This document shows, piece by piece, positions 1 through 12,054 of a DNA stretch of 64,000 nt; position 1 is the stretch's first letter, and the number at the start of each line of letters is the position of its first letter. This DNA comes from Epiperipatus broadwayi. Taxonomy: Eukaryota; Onychophora; Udeonychophora; Euonychophora; Peripatidae. Both the position numbers and the translations under genes were made by a program. The notes under the pieces were generated by a model. That model was not told the origin of the DNA. It made no database searches and saw only the letters and a list, made by a program, of their open reading frames with translations. Location of the stretch: assembly GCA_028023455.1 (NCBI GenBank), contig JAQFVV010006273.1:4755128-4819127 (forward strand). Direction: 5' to 3'.

Positions 1-876
1 ATAAATAATTAATCTTTTCTTGGAAATCGCTTCTTTTCCTTAATTTAGATATAATATAATTTTTCGTGACTCTTTTAGTTACATCTGTCATTTTTGAACT
101 TTAGCGCGAGACCATAAACTTTTAAGTATAAAAGGTCTTTAAATAGGTAGATGGCAAAGAAAATCAGGATATCTTATCAAAAAATTTTAGCCACACATTA
201 TATTATTAAAATTTTACTTTGATTACATTTATTTCTGCAAAATAAAAATGAAAAAATTGAGTTACCAAATTTCAGCACTGTTCCTTCCTTGAAAACTAAA
301 AGCAGACTATTTTTTTTTTTTTACTTTAGCGACCTCTTCCAGAAAAATAATCATTTGATTATAACATAAACAAAAGAAAGGAAAAACCTATTACAATCAT
401 ATAGTTTTAGTATTATTTACCTGGATTACAAAGTAATTTGACAATATAAAAAAATAATAAATACATTAAATTAACAATCAGTGATGTATAATTCTTTAAA
501 CATATTTTTTTCTTTTTTTTTTTTTTTACAAAAAGAAATTACCAGAAGTTATTGTGCTTTATGATAAGGCACTCATCCACTCTCCCCTCTACCCATCCAA
601 AATCAATTACTGTTTAGCTTTTATACCATATTAATTTGCTCTAATTATTAATATCTCAATTAAATTATTCATGTTCTCTCTTTAAAATGACATTGAGTTA
701 TTAAATCTATTAGTTATTCACCCAAAACATGCCAAAGTGAGTGAATAGCATACTTTATTAATCAATTATTGCTATTGTTATTTTATCTTTTTATTTCTTT
801 AAAGAATAGCATTGTTTTCCTGCAGAAATAATGCCAAGTAAACCAAGTGTCAATAACACTAGGTTACAATATATAT
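1..876. other. AT-rich non-coding DNA
   Basis: No coding exon, RNA gene or recognisable repeat was seen here. The stretch contains short T-runs (about 310-322 and 515-528) and frequent stops in all frames. It probably belongs to an upstream intron or to the flank of the ANL-type gene that runs rightward, but no exon ties it to that gene. Confidence 0.5.
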
Positions 877-1111
877 AAACAAAAAAAGACTTATAAATCC
901 AATAAATAATATTATATTTCAACCAGAGGACTGGTTTTCATCAGAAAAAAAAATACACAGTAAAATGGTAATAATCAAAAATTACAGATTTGGTAATCTG
1001 TAATTTTTGATTATCGCCATTTTACTGTGTATTTTTTTTCTTTCTGATGAAAACCAGTCCTCTGGTTGAAATATAATATTATTTATTGGTTTTATAAGTC
1101 TTTTTTTGTTT
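877..1111. repeat. long near-perfect palindrome (foldback element)
   Basis: The sequence from 877 reads back as its own reverse complement ending near 1111, with arms of about 110 bases and a tiny central loop around 990. Matching landmarks are AACCAGAGGACTGGTTTTC in the left arm and GAAAACCAGTCCTCTGGTT in the right arm. The arms differ only by a few A/T-run length changes and single bases, so it is recent or maintained. It has no coding capacity and is most likely a foldback or MITE-type element. Confidence 0.85.
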
Positions 1112-1489
1112 TTATATGTATTTCCTTTGGTTAGTTTGTTATATATTAATATTTTGATATATATATAATTTTGAGTGAACTTTAGTATTAGTGATTCTAT
1201 TTGGTATACTGAGATGTGGGTTCTAATACAGACAGAAAAAATTTTGAATTCAATAAAATAAGAATTTTATTTACAAATGTTAGTCCATGGTCAATCCAGC
1301 TAACCATCTTATAGTGATCAGTAAGTGTATATCTAATGATTTCTAGCTAGATATTAAAAACAAGAATTAAAAGTTGTTCAGATAATCACCATTCATCAAT
1401 TAGAAAATTTAGATAGTGATAGCTTTTCTATTGCTTCTTTATAAAAATATTTTGGAAAAACATTACTCTGCAGGCAGTTCATGAAGGTT

Positions 1490-3480
1490 ATTTTTAAGTA
1501 GGCTAATATATATTGTACCCTTTACAACTGGTACAGACAGTTCAGATAGGGTTGGATAAGTAGCTATATTAAAAAATTTAAATTATTATCATTTTCTAGT
1601 ATATAATTTTGATATATGCATTAAGAGTTTAAATTCAGTAGGTGGGAGCTTACAGTTATATTAGATAGTTTGAACTCATTTTGAGATGAATTAAGTATAA
1701 AATGACACAATAAATTGTTTTAAAAATAGTAAATAATTTAAATTTATTATAGTTAAAAAGATATTACAGAGATAGAATAGCTTAATTATAGCAATAAATA
1801 TTTTATATTATAGATTTAAAGTAATTATTTTGTTTAAAATATTATTTAAAAGATAATTAATTTAATATTAGTTTAAAATGTGCTAAAAGTCTCACATAGT
1901 TAGAGGTGATTGTATGAATATGGGAGCTTTCCAAAACTTATGGAAAGAAAACTTTAATTTTAGCTTGTTAACAAAAGTTTGATACATAATAAATTTTAAC
2001 AAATTTTTAAGTCTAAAGATAATATTAACAAAATAATTAAATTATTATCATTTTATTTAAATGTAATATTTTATTTTAAGTCAATTTCAGGTTATTTAAA
2101 TATTTAAAAATGTTTTAATAATATTTAATTTTTCAGAGAAAATATTTAATATTTATGGTATTAAATAATTTGATATTTAATATTGATGACTCATAGTTTT
2201 AAAACTTAATTTTAAAAATGATGTAGATGTTATGTCAATTAGAAGATTTTTACAAGCAGTATTGGCCAATAGAATCATTGGATTAAGACGAGTATAAAAA
2301 CAGAGGTTGAAGCCAGTTTAGACAGTGATTTTAGTGATACAGTGATTTACAGATTCAGATTAAGACAGACTTAGTCTGAAATTTATAACTATATTTTTTA
2401 TATTGTGACAGTAGTAATTTCTTTTAAATTATTTCTATTTTGCTTAAAAGTGTTTTTGAAAAATATAATTGGAATAACTATTTAAATAATGGTTGACTAG
2501 AACACCAAATTTCCCTGTCAGATAATTCTTTTTGAAACTTGGCCTAGGACCTCAATTCTATGGAATGTGATACTAGGTACTTAAATATTGGGACTGTGAA
2601 CATCAAATATCAATGAATATACCACAACAAGTCCAGAGGAGATTTATGTAAAAAAACTGAAATTTTATAAATAGTATGTCTGAACTGAATGAAAATTTAT
2701 TTGAAATAATTTATCATATTACTATAAAGCTAATTTATTAAAGTTAATTAAGAGGGATCAAATATTTATTAAAAATCTTTATTGTAGTGTTAAATTTGAA
2801 AGAAAGAAAAGAAAGTTAAGATGGCATTTAAGTATTTAAAATGTTTTGTAGTATGATGAATGTCTGTTTATTATATAATTGATTGTAATAATTTACATTT
2901 AATTTGTCTTTAAAGTAATCTAAATGAACTTATGATTCTGAATGATGCATTTAAACACAAATGGAAGAAGATGACTTTTGAATCACTATTATGCTTTTAA
3001 ACAGACTTCTATTGATCAAATTAATAAATAAATTATATAGTTTAATAATAACATTATTTGGAATAAATGAGCTATTTTTAAAGAATGAAATTATATCAAT
3101 CAATTTATGCTTTGAATGATATAGCTGTCATTTTACCTGAAAAAAAGTCTAGTGAAAAGATACATGTTTAAAAGGATAAAAATCATAAATCTTTTAAAGA
3201 AAAAAATATTTATTTTTATTCATGTCTGCTGATAACATTATATTATACAATGTTTGAACTAAGGTTTGTGGCTGATGGAAAATGCAAATATTACTTATAT
3301 CATTTATTGCAATATATCTGCTATAAACAATGGCCAAAACATATGTAAGAAAATATTTCATATAAAATGGATTTTGAATTATTATTCTACAAAAATATTA
3401 AATGAGTGGATAAAATTTTCAGAAAGGACTGAAGTAAAAAAATTATCATTTTGGAATTGTTAAGGATTCTTCTTGGATTT
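1490..3480 (+). repeat. diverged ~2-kb repeat, copy A
   Basis: This segment aligns by eye, in order and over its whole length, with the reverse complement of about 16320-18820. Shared landmarks are TATATTGTACCCTTTACAA (near 1510), TATTACAGAGATAG (near 1763), the block with TTGATGACTCATAGTTTT (near 2182), GATGAATGTCTGTTTATTAT (near 2856) and TTTCAGAAAGGACTGAA (near 3418). An open stretch of 65 codons (3266-3463) lies inside but resembles no family I know and is broken in copy B, so it is treated as chance. The repeat class is unknown. Confidence 0.6.
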
Positions 3481-5199
3481 TATATTATTACTTCTATATT
3501 TTTTAATGGCACCAAGACAAGAATATGATTTGTGCACAAATATGTCAAACCATAACTAGGCAATGGGCACCACTAGGAAAAGAACCTAGAGCCATGAAAT
3601 TAAAAGAATATTATATTCGTGGCTGTTAATCTTTATACGTATGACAGATCCAGCTAACCACCCCATTGTAATCCCATTTTTAATATGCATGTATACACGA
3701 TGATCATATGTTTCATTATCACATACAAGTGCTAAAGGAACTATAGTATTTGGAATAATAATAATAATAATAGTGTACTCCAGAAGTAAAAATAAAAAGG
3801 CAATTTTTAAAAATACAAGTAACTAACATTATAGGGGTTTTGATTAAAATATGGAATTAAGATAGATTTTTTAATATGATAACATTCATTAATTAAAATC
3901 TAAATCAAACATTCACTAATTAAAGTCTAAAATAAGGATTTACTAATTGAAGTAAAGTAACGATTTCTACTTAAAAACGAAAGTACAATTAATTAATTAA
4001 AAGGACTGATAAGGATCAAGCGAAAGCAGAACAAAGGGAAAAAAAGCAAAGCCAGGTAATTTTAGAATACAGAATATTTCCAGCTTGCTGTGTGACTGGA
4101 GTGGGAATCTATATTTAGAGAAAGGGATATACAAACAATGGAGGTATAACCCAGAACTAGCGGAGTCTGAAGGTTCCAAGATCCGTATAGGTAATTACAG
4201 ATCTTCTCGATCTTATTATTATTTTTGTATGCCTAAAATGGCTAATTTTAGAATATGGAATAATTAAAATATTAATAGACTTTGAGAAAAGGTTTTGGCA
4301 AACCGGCCATCTTAGAATAGAATTGTTAGTGCGTAAATCGGACACGCGATTATGTATATAATTTCTTATATGTGTTATGAACTCAAAATTGTTATAAACT
4401 AAAATATAAATAAATTGCTGTATTCTATTTGTAGTAAAAATCTTTTTATTTATTTAATTTGTTACATGTGAATACAAAGCAGGAACAACCAAGTACACTT
4501 AAATATGTTTCAAATAATGATACGCTTTATTACAATTTTTACCTTTTTTTTTATTCAAGACTATTGATAGAACAAATCATTAATAATTCCCCTCTACTTT
4601 CCTCTTTTGTATAGACTTAACATGACTAACATTATCTTCCTTTTTTTATTTTTATATAAAATAAAAAAAAACAAACAAAGGTGAAGAGTAATATGTATTT
4701 TTCGTTCTCGAAGAAACATGCACTTTTACTTATATAAGCATCCCAGACTGGTCCGAATCTTGACTGGTACAGAGGTTAAGCGGCTTACTATTAGGAGCAA
4801 GTTATTACACCAAACCCCTACCCTCTCTTTCAATATTTACTCAACCTTAAACTTTTCATTTATGCTTTCTTAAATCATTTTTACATTCTATTTTGATAAT
4901 AATTTCTGGGATTCATTCATGGGATTATTATTATTTTTAATCTCTTCCTATAGTCTTGAATTTCATCAAAAGTTATTTGAAAACCCTCTGTAAAGAAAAA
5001 AAAACACAAATATAAATAAATTACATATTTTAAATAAAACTAATTGGGCAAAGCAAACATAAGTATTATAAATATATATATAACAAAAAAACCCTTCTAT
5101 TCTTGCAACTTATAGTTTGTGGCTGATTAAATACAATCTGAATTAGATATGTTTTTAAGTTCAGCAATCTATAGTTCAAACAAAAAGCAAAGTTTATAT
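3481..5199. other. non-coding DNA with a higher-complexity block at 4000-4430
   Basis: Most of this stretch is AT-rich and featureless. The block at about 4000-4430 is less biased in composition. It carries GGTATAACCCAGAACTAGCG, GCGTAAATCGGACACGCGAT and an AATAAA-type signal (near 4411), which together look like part of an unidentified transposon end or transcript 3' end. Three overlapping short reading frames occur there, but none resembles a known protein. No gene is called. Confidence 0.35.
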
Positions 5200-5202
5200 T
5201 AC

Positions 5203-5360
5203 CCTGATCGATTAGTGTCCATACGTGTTCCTTGGAATTCTTTGGGAGTTGATTCACAGTAACAAATTTTGTCCTCTGGCTAGCTTAGCTTTCTCTTAGG
5301 TGGCCTTGTTCCATGAAGTGCTTTCCCGGTGCGATGAAAATCTAGAAATCATCCAGTGTG
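5203..5360 (-). pseudogene. unidentified coding-like fragment, minus strand
   Basis: Read on the minus strand, this GC-richer block gives one frame with a single in-frame stop. It begins around the residues HRTGKALHGTRPPKRKLS, then a stop, then PEDKICYCESTPKEFQG and onward to a Met-Asp-Thr-Asn-Arg-Ser segment. The segment meets a possible splice donor (G followed by GTAATAT) at about 5202. It could be a decayed gene piece, a repeat, or a 5' exon whose true start is the ATG complementary to 5220-5222. I do not recognise the family. Confidence 0.25.
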
Positions 5361-5949
5361 GGGACGGATTTTAGTTGTTTAGCCTTCTAACATTTTATTT
5401 TCACTCTATAATAGTTCTTTTCTTTTATTAAAAAAACTAATAATAATCTAACAATAGGTTTGTCTCTGTATTTATAGTCCTTTTTTCATTGTCCTTTTAT
5501 CTAATCATGTTCCCAGCCAGTGATTGCATTTCTTTAATTTTTTTTAGTTTTTAACACCTTCCAACTAGAAGACACGACAACGGAATTAATTACAATTCTT
5601 TTCCCCATCTTCTCTCTTCAGATTAGAAAATTTAATTAAAATTGTTTTCCAAAAACAAAAAAAAATATTTTATTATTATTTTTTATATCACTTTCGATGT
5701 AATCTCTCAATCCAATTAAAAACACCACTAATCTACCATTTTGGCTTTTCTTTTCTTTCTGTTTTTTTTTTTTAAATCCCAATAAAATAACTAATAAATA
5801 ATACCAAAAACCTACTATAAAAAAACTAATAAATAATACCAAAAAAAAAAACTTTCTATATACACAGCATTTATTTCTTATTTTATACTTAGTATATATA
5901 TGCGTAGATACATAATTTACATACACAGAAAATATAACATGAGCCGCTC

Positions 5950-6130
5950 GAAATTATCGGCTCAATATATATATATATAGTGCTAACAGATATATTACCT
6001 GGGTTTATCTGGATATAATTAACAATGATAATGTATTGGTATTTTGGCTGGATCACATCTCCCTTGAATAGAGTAACACATGTTATTTTAAAAATCATTG
6101 TAGAGAAACTGCAAGCAATATCATATATCA
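5950..6130 (-). mobile_element. Penelope-like element terminal fragment (minus)
   Basis: The reverse complement carries the series seen at the 3' side of the element at 60580-61377 and its relatives. A GATGTGATCCAGCCAAAATA segment is followed by the AT-rich stretch and then CAGATAAACCCAGG, corresponding to the conserved GGATGAACCCGC stretch at about 61349. It is a diverged fragment without coding sequence. It directly abuts the palindrome at 6117-6343. Confidence 0.45.
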
Positions 6131-6343
6131 CAAGATTAAACATTCAACCAATAAAAAAAAAGAATATAAACTTATTTTTGAAATATGAAAATGAGATAGA
6201 ATGATAATACATGAGAAAACATTTGCTGATTTTATATCAATTTTCTCATTTTCTATTACACTTTCTCCATTTTCATATTTCAAATTTTATGTTGCTGTTT
6301 TTTATTGGTTGAGTGTTTACTCTTAATATATGTGATGCTTTTT
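6117..6343. repeat. imperfect palindrome
   Basis: The left arm (from about 6117, with AACATTCAACCAATAAAAA) pairs with a right arm ending near 6343 (with TTTTTATTGGTTGAGTGTTT). The arms are about 100 bases with scattered mismatches and an AT-rich loop. No reading frame is present. It may be a foldback derivative of the adjoining Penelope-like fragment, or an independent element. Confidence 0.65.
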
Positions 6344-6345
6344 TC

Positions 6346-7550
6346 AGGAGCTTATACAATGGTTTTTGAAATAACACTAATTACTAATTGATTTCAAGTA
6401 TGATCCAGACAAAATGTTGGTACAATAATATTGTTAATTATTCATGGTTCAACACAAATAAAAAAATCCTTTCTAGATATGTGTGTAAAATCTATTTATT
6501 AATTTTATAATAATATTTATAAAATGATACTATTTAGAAAATCAATTTGTCTAACATAATTAATGAAATTATGTGTAAAAATTAAAAACATCTTTAGTGG
6601 TATTACACAATATTGTTTAAAAATGATTTTTTATTTTATTGATTTCTGATTTTTTAATAGATAAATTGATGTTTTATCCTTCCAACATTTTAATTCACTA
6701 TAATCTTCCTTAGATCTATAAATGACTACTTTATTTTATTTCAGTTCTAATTTTGAAATACAATATATATAATATTTAATTACAAGTATATTGTCTATAC
6801 TAAACTTAATGAACTTAGAAGGGATTTGAACTCAAACTTTCAATCTCCTCACAGTTATCTATTCACTTTTATACAACCGATATACATGACCACATACATT
6901 TTAAAATAGTAATGTTTTATATATTTATTATAAATAAGACTTTTAGTATAAAAGGAGTAATAATATATGAGTTCTTACAAATACAGATTTCTGGATAGTT
7001 TATACTTGAAGATTATAATGGTAAATTCAATAAAATTAGGCTTTGACTCAAATCCTATAGGGAAAAAATAAAAAAGTTTTTTTTTTTTTTTACAAGCAAT
7101 TAATACCACCCATGCTAAGTTTTAGTAGATTAATTGTGGAATACTGAACTATCACATGATTTCTCAAGATAATTTTAAAGCCTATATCTAAAACTAAATG
7201 AAATTATATACATTTTTATCTAATAGAAAGTAATAAAAAATATTTATATATATTTATTTTTTAAAAAGCTTGTTTTATATAAATTTTTAATAAAAATATG
7301 GGGCATATAAGCTAATCATATATGATGTAAATTATACAAATACAGAACAGCCTTATATGAGAATTAATGAATTATGTTTAGCTTGGTGTAACTGAAAAAA
7401 TATTATTGAACTGAAATGGATATGGAAGCTGATTATTATTTTTTTTCTAATACCCACAACTATATGTTTAAAATGTAAAAGTGGAAATTGTAGTGATTAA
7501 GTATCTACATATATTAAGTTGATCAAATATCAGGCTTAAAATTGTCCATA
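6346..7550. other. AT-rich non-coding DNA
   Basis: I see no exon, RNA gene or repeat family in this stretch. It is dominated by A/T runs and stop codons in every frame. Confidence 0.5.
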
Positions 7551-7555
7551 ATGTT

Positions 7556-8752
7556 GTGTTTATTATAAAATTAACACATGACCCACCACTCCCCACACTA
7601 TCTCACAACACTGATACACCTGAACACACATATGTCGAAAAGATAAATAATCACCAATATGCATATTTCATGCTAAACCAGCAATCATCAGTTGGTCCAG
7701 ATTACCATCTCTATACATATATGCTACAAGTGCTCAGATATATATTAAGATAGCAAATCCTTCTACTTTAATGGACAGGCTTCAATCTACTTCACACTCC
7801 AACTCTTCCACTGTCCATCCAATTGAAAATCTGATGATGGAATGCTCAAAGGCCACCCTGAGGCTGAGATTATTGTCACACCTATGTTGATCTAAGGTCA
7901 ATCTGACCCCTCATGTACAGGACATAATCCATTAAATACATATACAAGGGATAGGCAGATATCTCTAATATGTAATAGCTGAAATACACAGGCTTATACA
8001 TACCTGTGTCTGTATATGTAATAGACAGGGTATGAGCACAGACTTTCACATGACCCACCACTCCCCACACTATTTCATAACACTGATACGCCTGAACACG
8101 CGTATGTCGAAAAGATAAATAATCACCAATATACGTATTTCATGCTAAACCAGCAATCATCAGTTGGTCCAGATTACCATCTCTACACATATATGCTACA
8201 AGTGCTCAGATATATATTAAGATAGCAAATCCTTCTACTTATATATATAGACACAGGTATGTATAAGCCTGTGTATTTCAGCTATTACATATTAGAGATG
8301 TCTGCCTATCCCTTGTATATGTATTTAATGGATTATGACCTGTACATGAGGGGTCAGATTGACCTTAGGTCAAAATAGGTGTGACAATAATCTCGGCCTC
8401 AGGGTGGCCTTTGAGCGTTCCATCATCAGATTTTCAATTGGATGGACAGTGGAAGTGTGGAGTAGATTGAAGCCTGTCCATTAAAGTAGAAGGATTTGCT
8501 ATCTTAATATATATCTGAGCACTTGTAGCATATATGTGTAGAGATGGTAATCTGGACCAACTGATGATTGCTGGTTTAGCATGAAATACTGATATTGGTG
8601 ATTATTTATCTTTTTGACATATGTGTGTTCAGGTGTATCAGTGTTATGAGATAGTGTGGGGAGTGGTGGGTCGTGTGAAAGTCTGTACTCATACCCTGTC
8701 TATTACATATATAGACACAGGTAGGTATAAGCCTGTGTATTTAAGCTATTAT
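7556..8752. repeat. R1 repeat: two direct partial copies plus an inverted copy
   Basis: A unit of about 490 bases starting near 7565 (ACACATGACCCACCACTCCC) is followed by a second partial direct copy from about 8047. After that comes a nearly full inverted copy (about 8250-8740) that reads back through the same landmarks, ending at GGGAGTGGTGGGTCGTGTG. Typical internal markers are GTTGGTCCAGATTACCATCT and GGCCACCCTGAGGCTGAGAT. The array would fold into a hairpin hundreds of bases long. Related single fragments lie at about 9836-10012, 24236-24680 and 39680-39770, so this is a dispersed family. Short reading frames within it are not supported as genes. Confidence 0.8.
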
Positions 8753-8759
8753 AAAATTA

Positions 8760-9585
8760 AAAAAAAAATCAATCTTAAACAATTTATTGTCAATTTTGTT
8801 TAAAATTGATTAATATTTTTAAATATGTATATATGTTTTAAGATTATTTATGCATTCAAGATTATATATATATATAACATTAATAAACCATATGTATCAA
8901 CAGATAATTGGTTATTAAATGTAAATTTCATCACATACATGTATACAATGACATAGTTCTCATTTTTAAACACAAAACTGAAATACTAACAATCTATTAT
9001 CAAGAAAACACCATAATTATATTTACAGCTTAATTATAGTGTTACTTTGGCAGGAGATTGATGATATTTTAATAGTTTTTTAAGTATGAGAATTGTGATG
9101 GAAGTTATTTCTAAAATTTGTTAAAGATACACCATAATATATGTAATATCTTCAATTAATATGTAAATATATATATATATTTAAGTCTATGTAATGAAGT
9201 CAGTAAATCAAACCATAAATAAACCTGTAAACAAAAATAAGTAACTAATCACTTATCTACAAATCGACAACTACCTTCAACATGTATTTTATTATTTAAC
9301 TGGAATTTTTTCAGATTTTTTCCTTATAGAGATATGAATGACTAGCTGTTTGTTATTTTTGCTTGTATATTAATTGCATTTTAAATGATCAACTTTCATA
9401 TATGTATGCATTACAAATAAAATGTCCATTAATTGAAAGCTATTGTAATAACAATAAAAATAATAAATACAATGGTAATTAGCTATTTATTATATACAGT
9501 CTTTCAATTTACAGAAGTAGTTTTGGTTAATTCCTTAACTCTTATCAACTGTCATTAAATTCAAAAAAACATAATGGAAGTGAAC
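8760..9585. other. AT-rich non-coding DNA
   Basis: Apart from short (AT)n stretches (near 8865 and 9167), nothing recognisable is seen in this stretch. Confidence 0.5.
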
Positions 9586-9589
9586 AACA

Positions 9590-10260
9590 TCAACTCAAAT
9601 CCCATAAATCCTGAATTTCAATGTTAGCAGCTTGTCTATTAATTGCATTCATTTTATTTCTATTTATTAAACATGTTTCCTTAATTTTTTTATTATTATG
9701 GTTTCTCTCTTCATGAAGAATCATAATATTTTCAATCTCAAACTTAAATTTATATTTGCATGTTCTTTCATGTTCCAAAAAACTGAAGCAGTCATTAAAT
9801 CATTATTATTTTTACTTTTCACACACTGATTATATATATGTATGGGAGATGGTAATCTGGACCAACTGATGAGTGTTGGTTTAGCATGAAATATGTATAT
9901 TGATGATTGTTTATCTTTTCTGCATGTGTATGTTTCAATATTATGAGATAGTGTGGATAGTGAAGAGACTTGAAGATCTGAGTTCAAATCCCCTATATTT
10001 TCACATACTTGTATAACAATTCATGCTTTTTAAATCTATTTTTAATACTGCCCTCAATTCACCTATATATGATAACATACATCACAAAAAATTTGATATA
10101 CAACATTCCTTTTCTGCTTGACAGGTATGGCATTTTTAGAATTATTCACCAATTTATTAACATTATCTGTAACACAAAATGAAACATTAAACACATCCTT
10201 ATATATATCCTTAAAAAATTTCACTTCAGCATCTGAAATATATGGTATAGACATCTATTG
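9590..10260 (-). pseudogene. Penelope-like retroelement remnant, GIY-YIG endonuclease part
   Basis: On the minus strand the frame from about 10254 reads SIPYISDAEVKFFKDIYKD, then an NNSKNAIP segment, and ends in VVYQIFCDVC. The last is the 'GIY' strand that starts the endonuclease domain of Penelope-like elements. The frame is interrupted by an R1 repeat insertion (9836-10012). It resumes at about 9820 with MTASVF and MKEHANI, and then ENIMILHEERNHNNKKIKE and TCLINRNKMNAINRQ, which match the usual C-terminal end of these proteins (ILHxExN...KRKIKEA...INRNxxAIN). The reverse transcriptase domain is absent and the copy is dead. Family assignment rests on motif memory, not on a search. Confidence 0.7.
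9836..10012 (+). repeat. R1 family fragment inserted in the Penelope-like remnant
   Basis: This segment carries the R1 markers GATGGTAATCTGGACCAACT and TGTTGGTTTAGCATGAAATA, and it ends in GAGTTCAAATCCCCTATAT. It interrupts the conserved protein match of the Penelope-like remnant on both sides, which shows that it arrived later. The terminal GAGTTCAAATCCC resembles a tRNA B box. The same ending is seen near 24660 and 39750. Confidence 0.65.
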
Positions 10261-10390
10261 TTTATTATCAATTTTCACCTCCTTTAAATCATTACAAGTC
10301 TATATCTCTTATAAAACTCATATAAATCATTATAACTTATATAATTCTGTATATAATAGTTAATTATCAATATATTTATTATTTTTATTG

Positions 10391-10475
<85 letters not shown>
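10391..10475. repeat. (AT)n microsatellite
   Basis: A nearly pure AT dinucleotide run interrupted once, by AATT, near 10441. Confidence 0.95.
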
Positions 10476-10480
<5 letters not shown>

Positions 10481-11749
10481 CTCAACACCATGCAAATATG
10501 TATCAATACTGAATGTATCATTTAATCATTCAGATCTTTTAAGCAGCAGTAATTATACATTCAACATATTATGTACTACTTTAATTTCAGATGCCATTCT
10601 TAAATATTGTTTTCTTCTTTTCACTAGATGTAGTATACTTAAGGCTCAACCAAAGATGTTAAATGCTTTAATAACACATCCAGATTTTTCATATAAAAAA
10701 TTAAGTAGTTTAAAATCAGGTACAGTAATTACATTTTGCAGTTTTTTTTAATAAGTATTAATATATATAAATGTAATAATATATACTACTTTTTATATTG
10801 AAATATGTAAAGTTAGAGGATGATCAGCAAATACTATTAATTGCTAATTAAAATATTCTCTACTTGCCATAATCAATCATTTTTTTACAATAAGAAAATG
10901 ATCATTTTCTATTGTATTTGATGTTTATATATACAATTAGTTAATGCTAAGATCTTCATAAGTGTATGATATAAATTCATATTTTACATCTATCATTGTA
11001 TTAATTTCCTTATTATTATTATTAGTAAGTGCTAACATTTGATTGGGTGCCTTCAGTCATCTTATAGTTTAGTAGGGAAAATTTAAGGATATTATAGATA
11101 TATCTCAAAATCTTTGAATGTTTTCTACAACTCTAGAAATCACTAATAGTGATCAGTAAAAATGTTAGCACAATGATAATGTTAACAAGTTAATGTATAC
11201 TTTAAAAAATCTAAAATAGAAGTACATATACATTTAAATTCATAATTTTCAACACATGTAATTATTTGAATATTTTTTAATATCATATTTTCATATTAGA
11301 AATATTTCCATCAGATGTTAATAGACAATAATCAATGAAAATAGTAAACTGTAAATGTTGTTTGCATTCACAAAGGTACATATTCTAGATTCAATCTCTT
11401 GGTGTTATGTACAGGCTAAATAGGTTTTATAGAAGAGGTACATTTTGAATCCAGGAAGCATTTACAGTTTATTATTTTTATTGATTATTAATAACTCCTG
11501 ACAGCAATTTTTCTAATATGAAAATTTAAGATATTTTTACATATTAAAATATGTAAACAATTACAACTGTTAAAATTAATAATTTATAACAAATAACTGT
11601 TTAGGGGAACAGTCTACTTTTACTAAGGAATATATGAAAGGTTGTGAGCTTTCTTTTTTAAAACCATAAACAAATACTATAGCACTTTAGTTACTATATA
11701 ACACCAAGAGAGATTGCATTTAGAAGATATGAAAATATAACAGATCTTT

Positions 11750-11751
<2 letters not shown>

Positions 11752-11790
<39 letters not shown>

Positions 11791-11791
11791 A
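11752..11791. repeat. (CA)n-(TA)n compound microsatellite
   Basis: A CA run passes directly into a TA run. Similar GT/AT joints occur at about 13001-13072 and 40955-41005. Confidence 0.95.
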
Positions 11792-11961
11792 TTTTTCTCA
11801 AAGCTAGATGGTTAATAAATGTGAATCTCATAAAAACATCCCATATTTATCGTTATGTAGAATATTCATTCTACTGATATAGCAACCTTTATAAAAAATG
11901 TTAGATTTACCTTTTCCTTATAAAGGTTGTCTTGGAAGTAGATTGAAGATTCTTAATTCTG

Positions 11962-11962
<1 letters not shown>

Positions 11963-12051
<89 letters not shown>
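11963..12051. repeat. (AT)n microsatellite
   Basis: An uninterrupted AT run of close to 90 bases directly abuts the foldback element that begins near 12053. Open reading frames in such runs (Tyr-Ile repeats) are artefacts. Confidence 0.95.

Positions 12052-12052
<1 letters not shown>

Positions 12053-12054
<2 letters not shown>

Noticed and set aside
3266-3463. 65-codon frame in copy A of the 2-kb repeat
   Set aside because: The matching part of copy B is broken and no domain is visible.
4760-4830. tRNA-like A box (TGGTACAGAGG)
   Set aside because: No B box follows at a tRNA or SINE distance and no cloverleaf can be drawn.
6340-6400. Possible upstream ANL exon after TTTTTTCAG (A-Y-T-M-V-F-E-like)
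   Set aside because: The frame stops within 14 codons with no donor site, and the acceptor lies in a palindrome arm.
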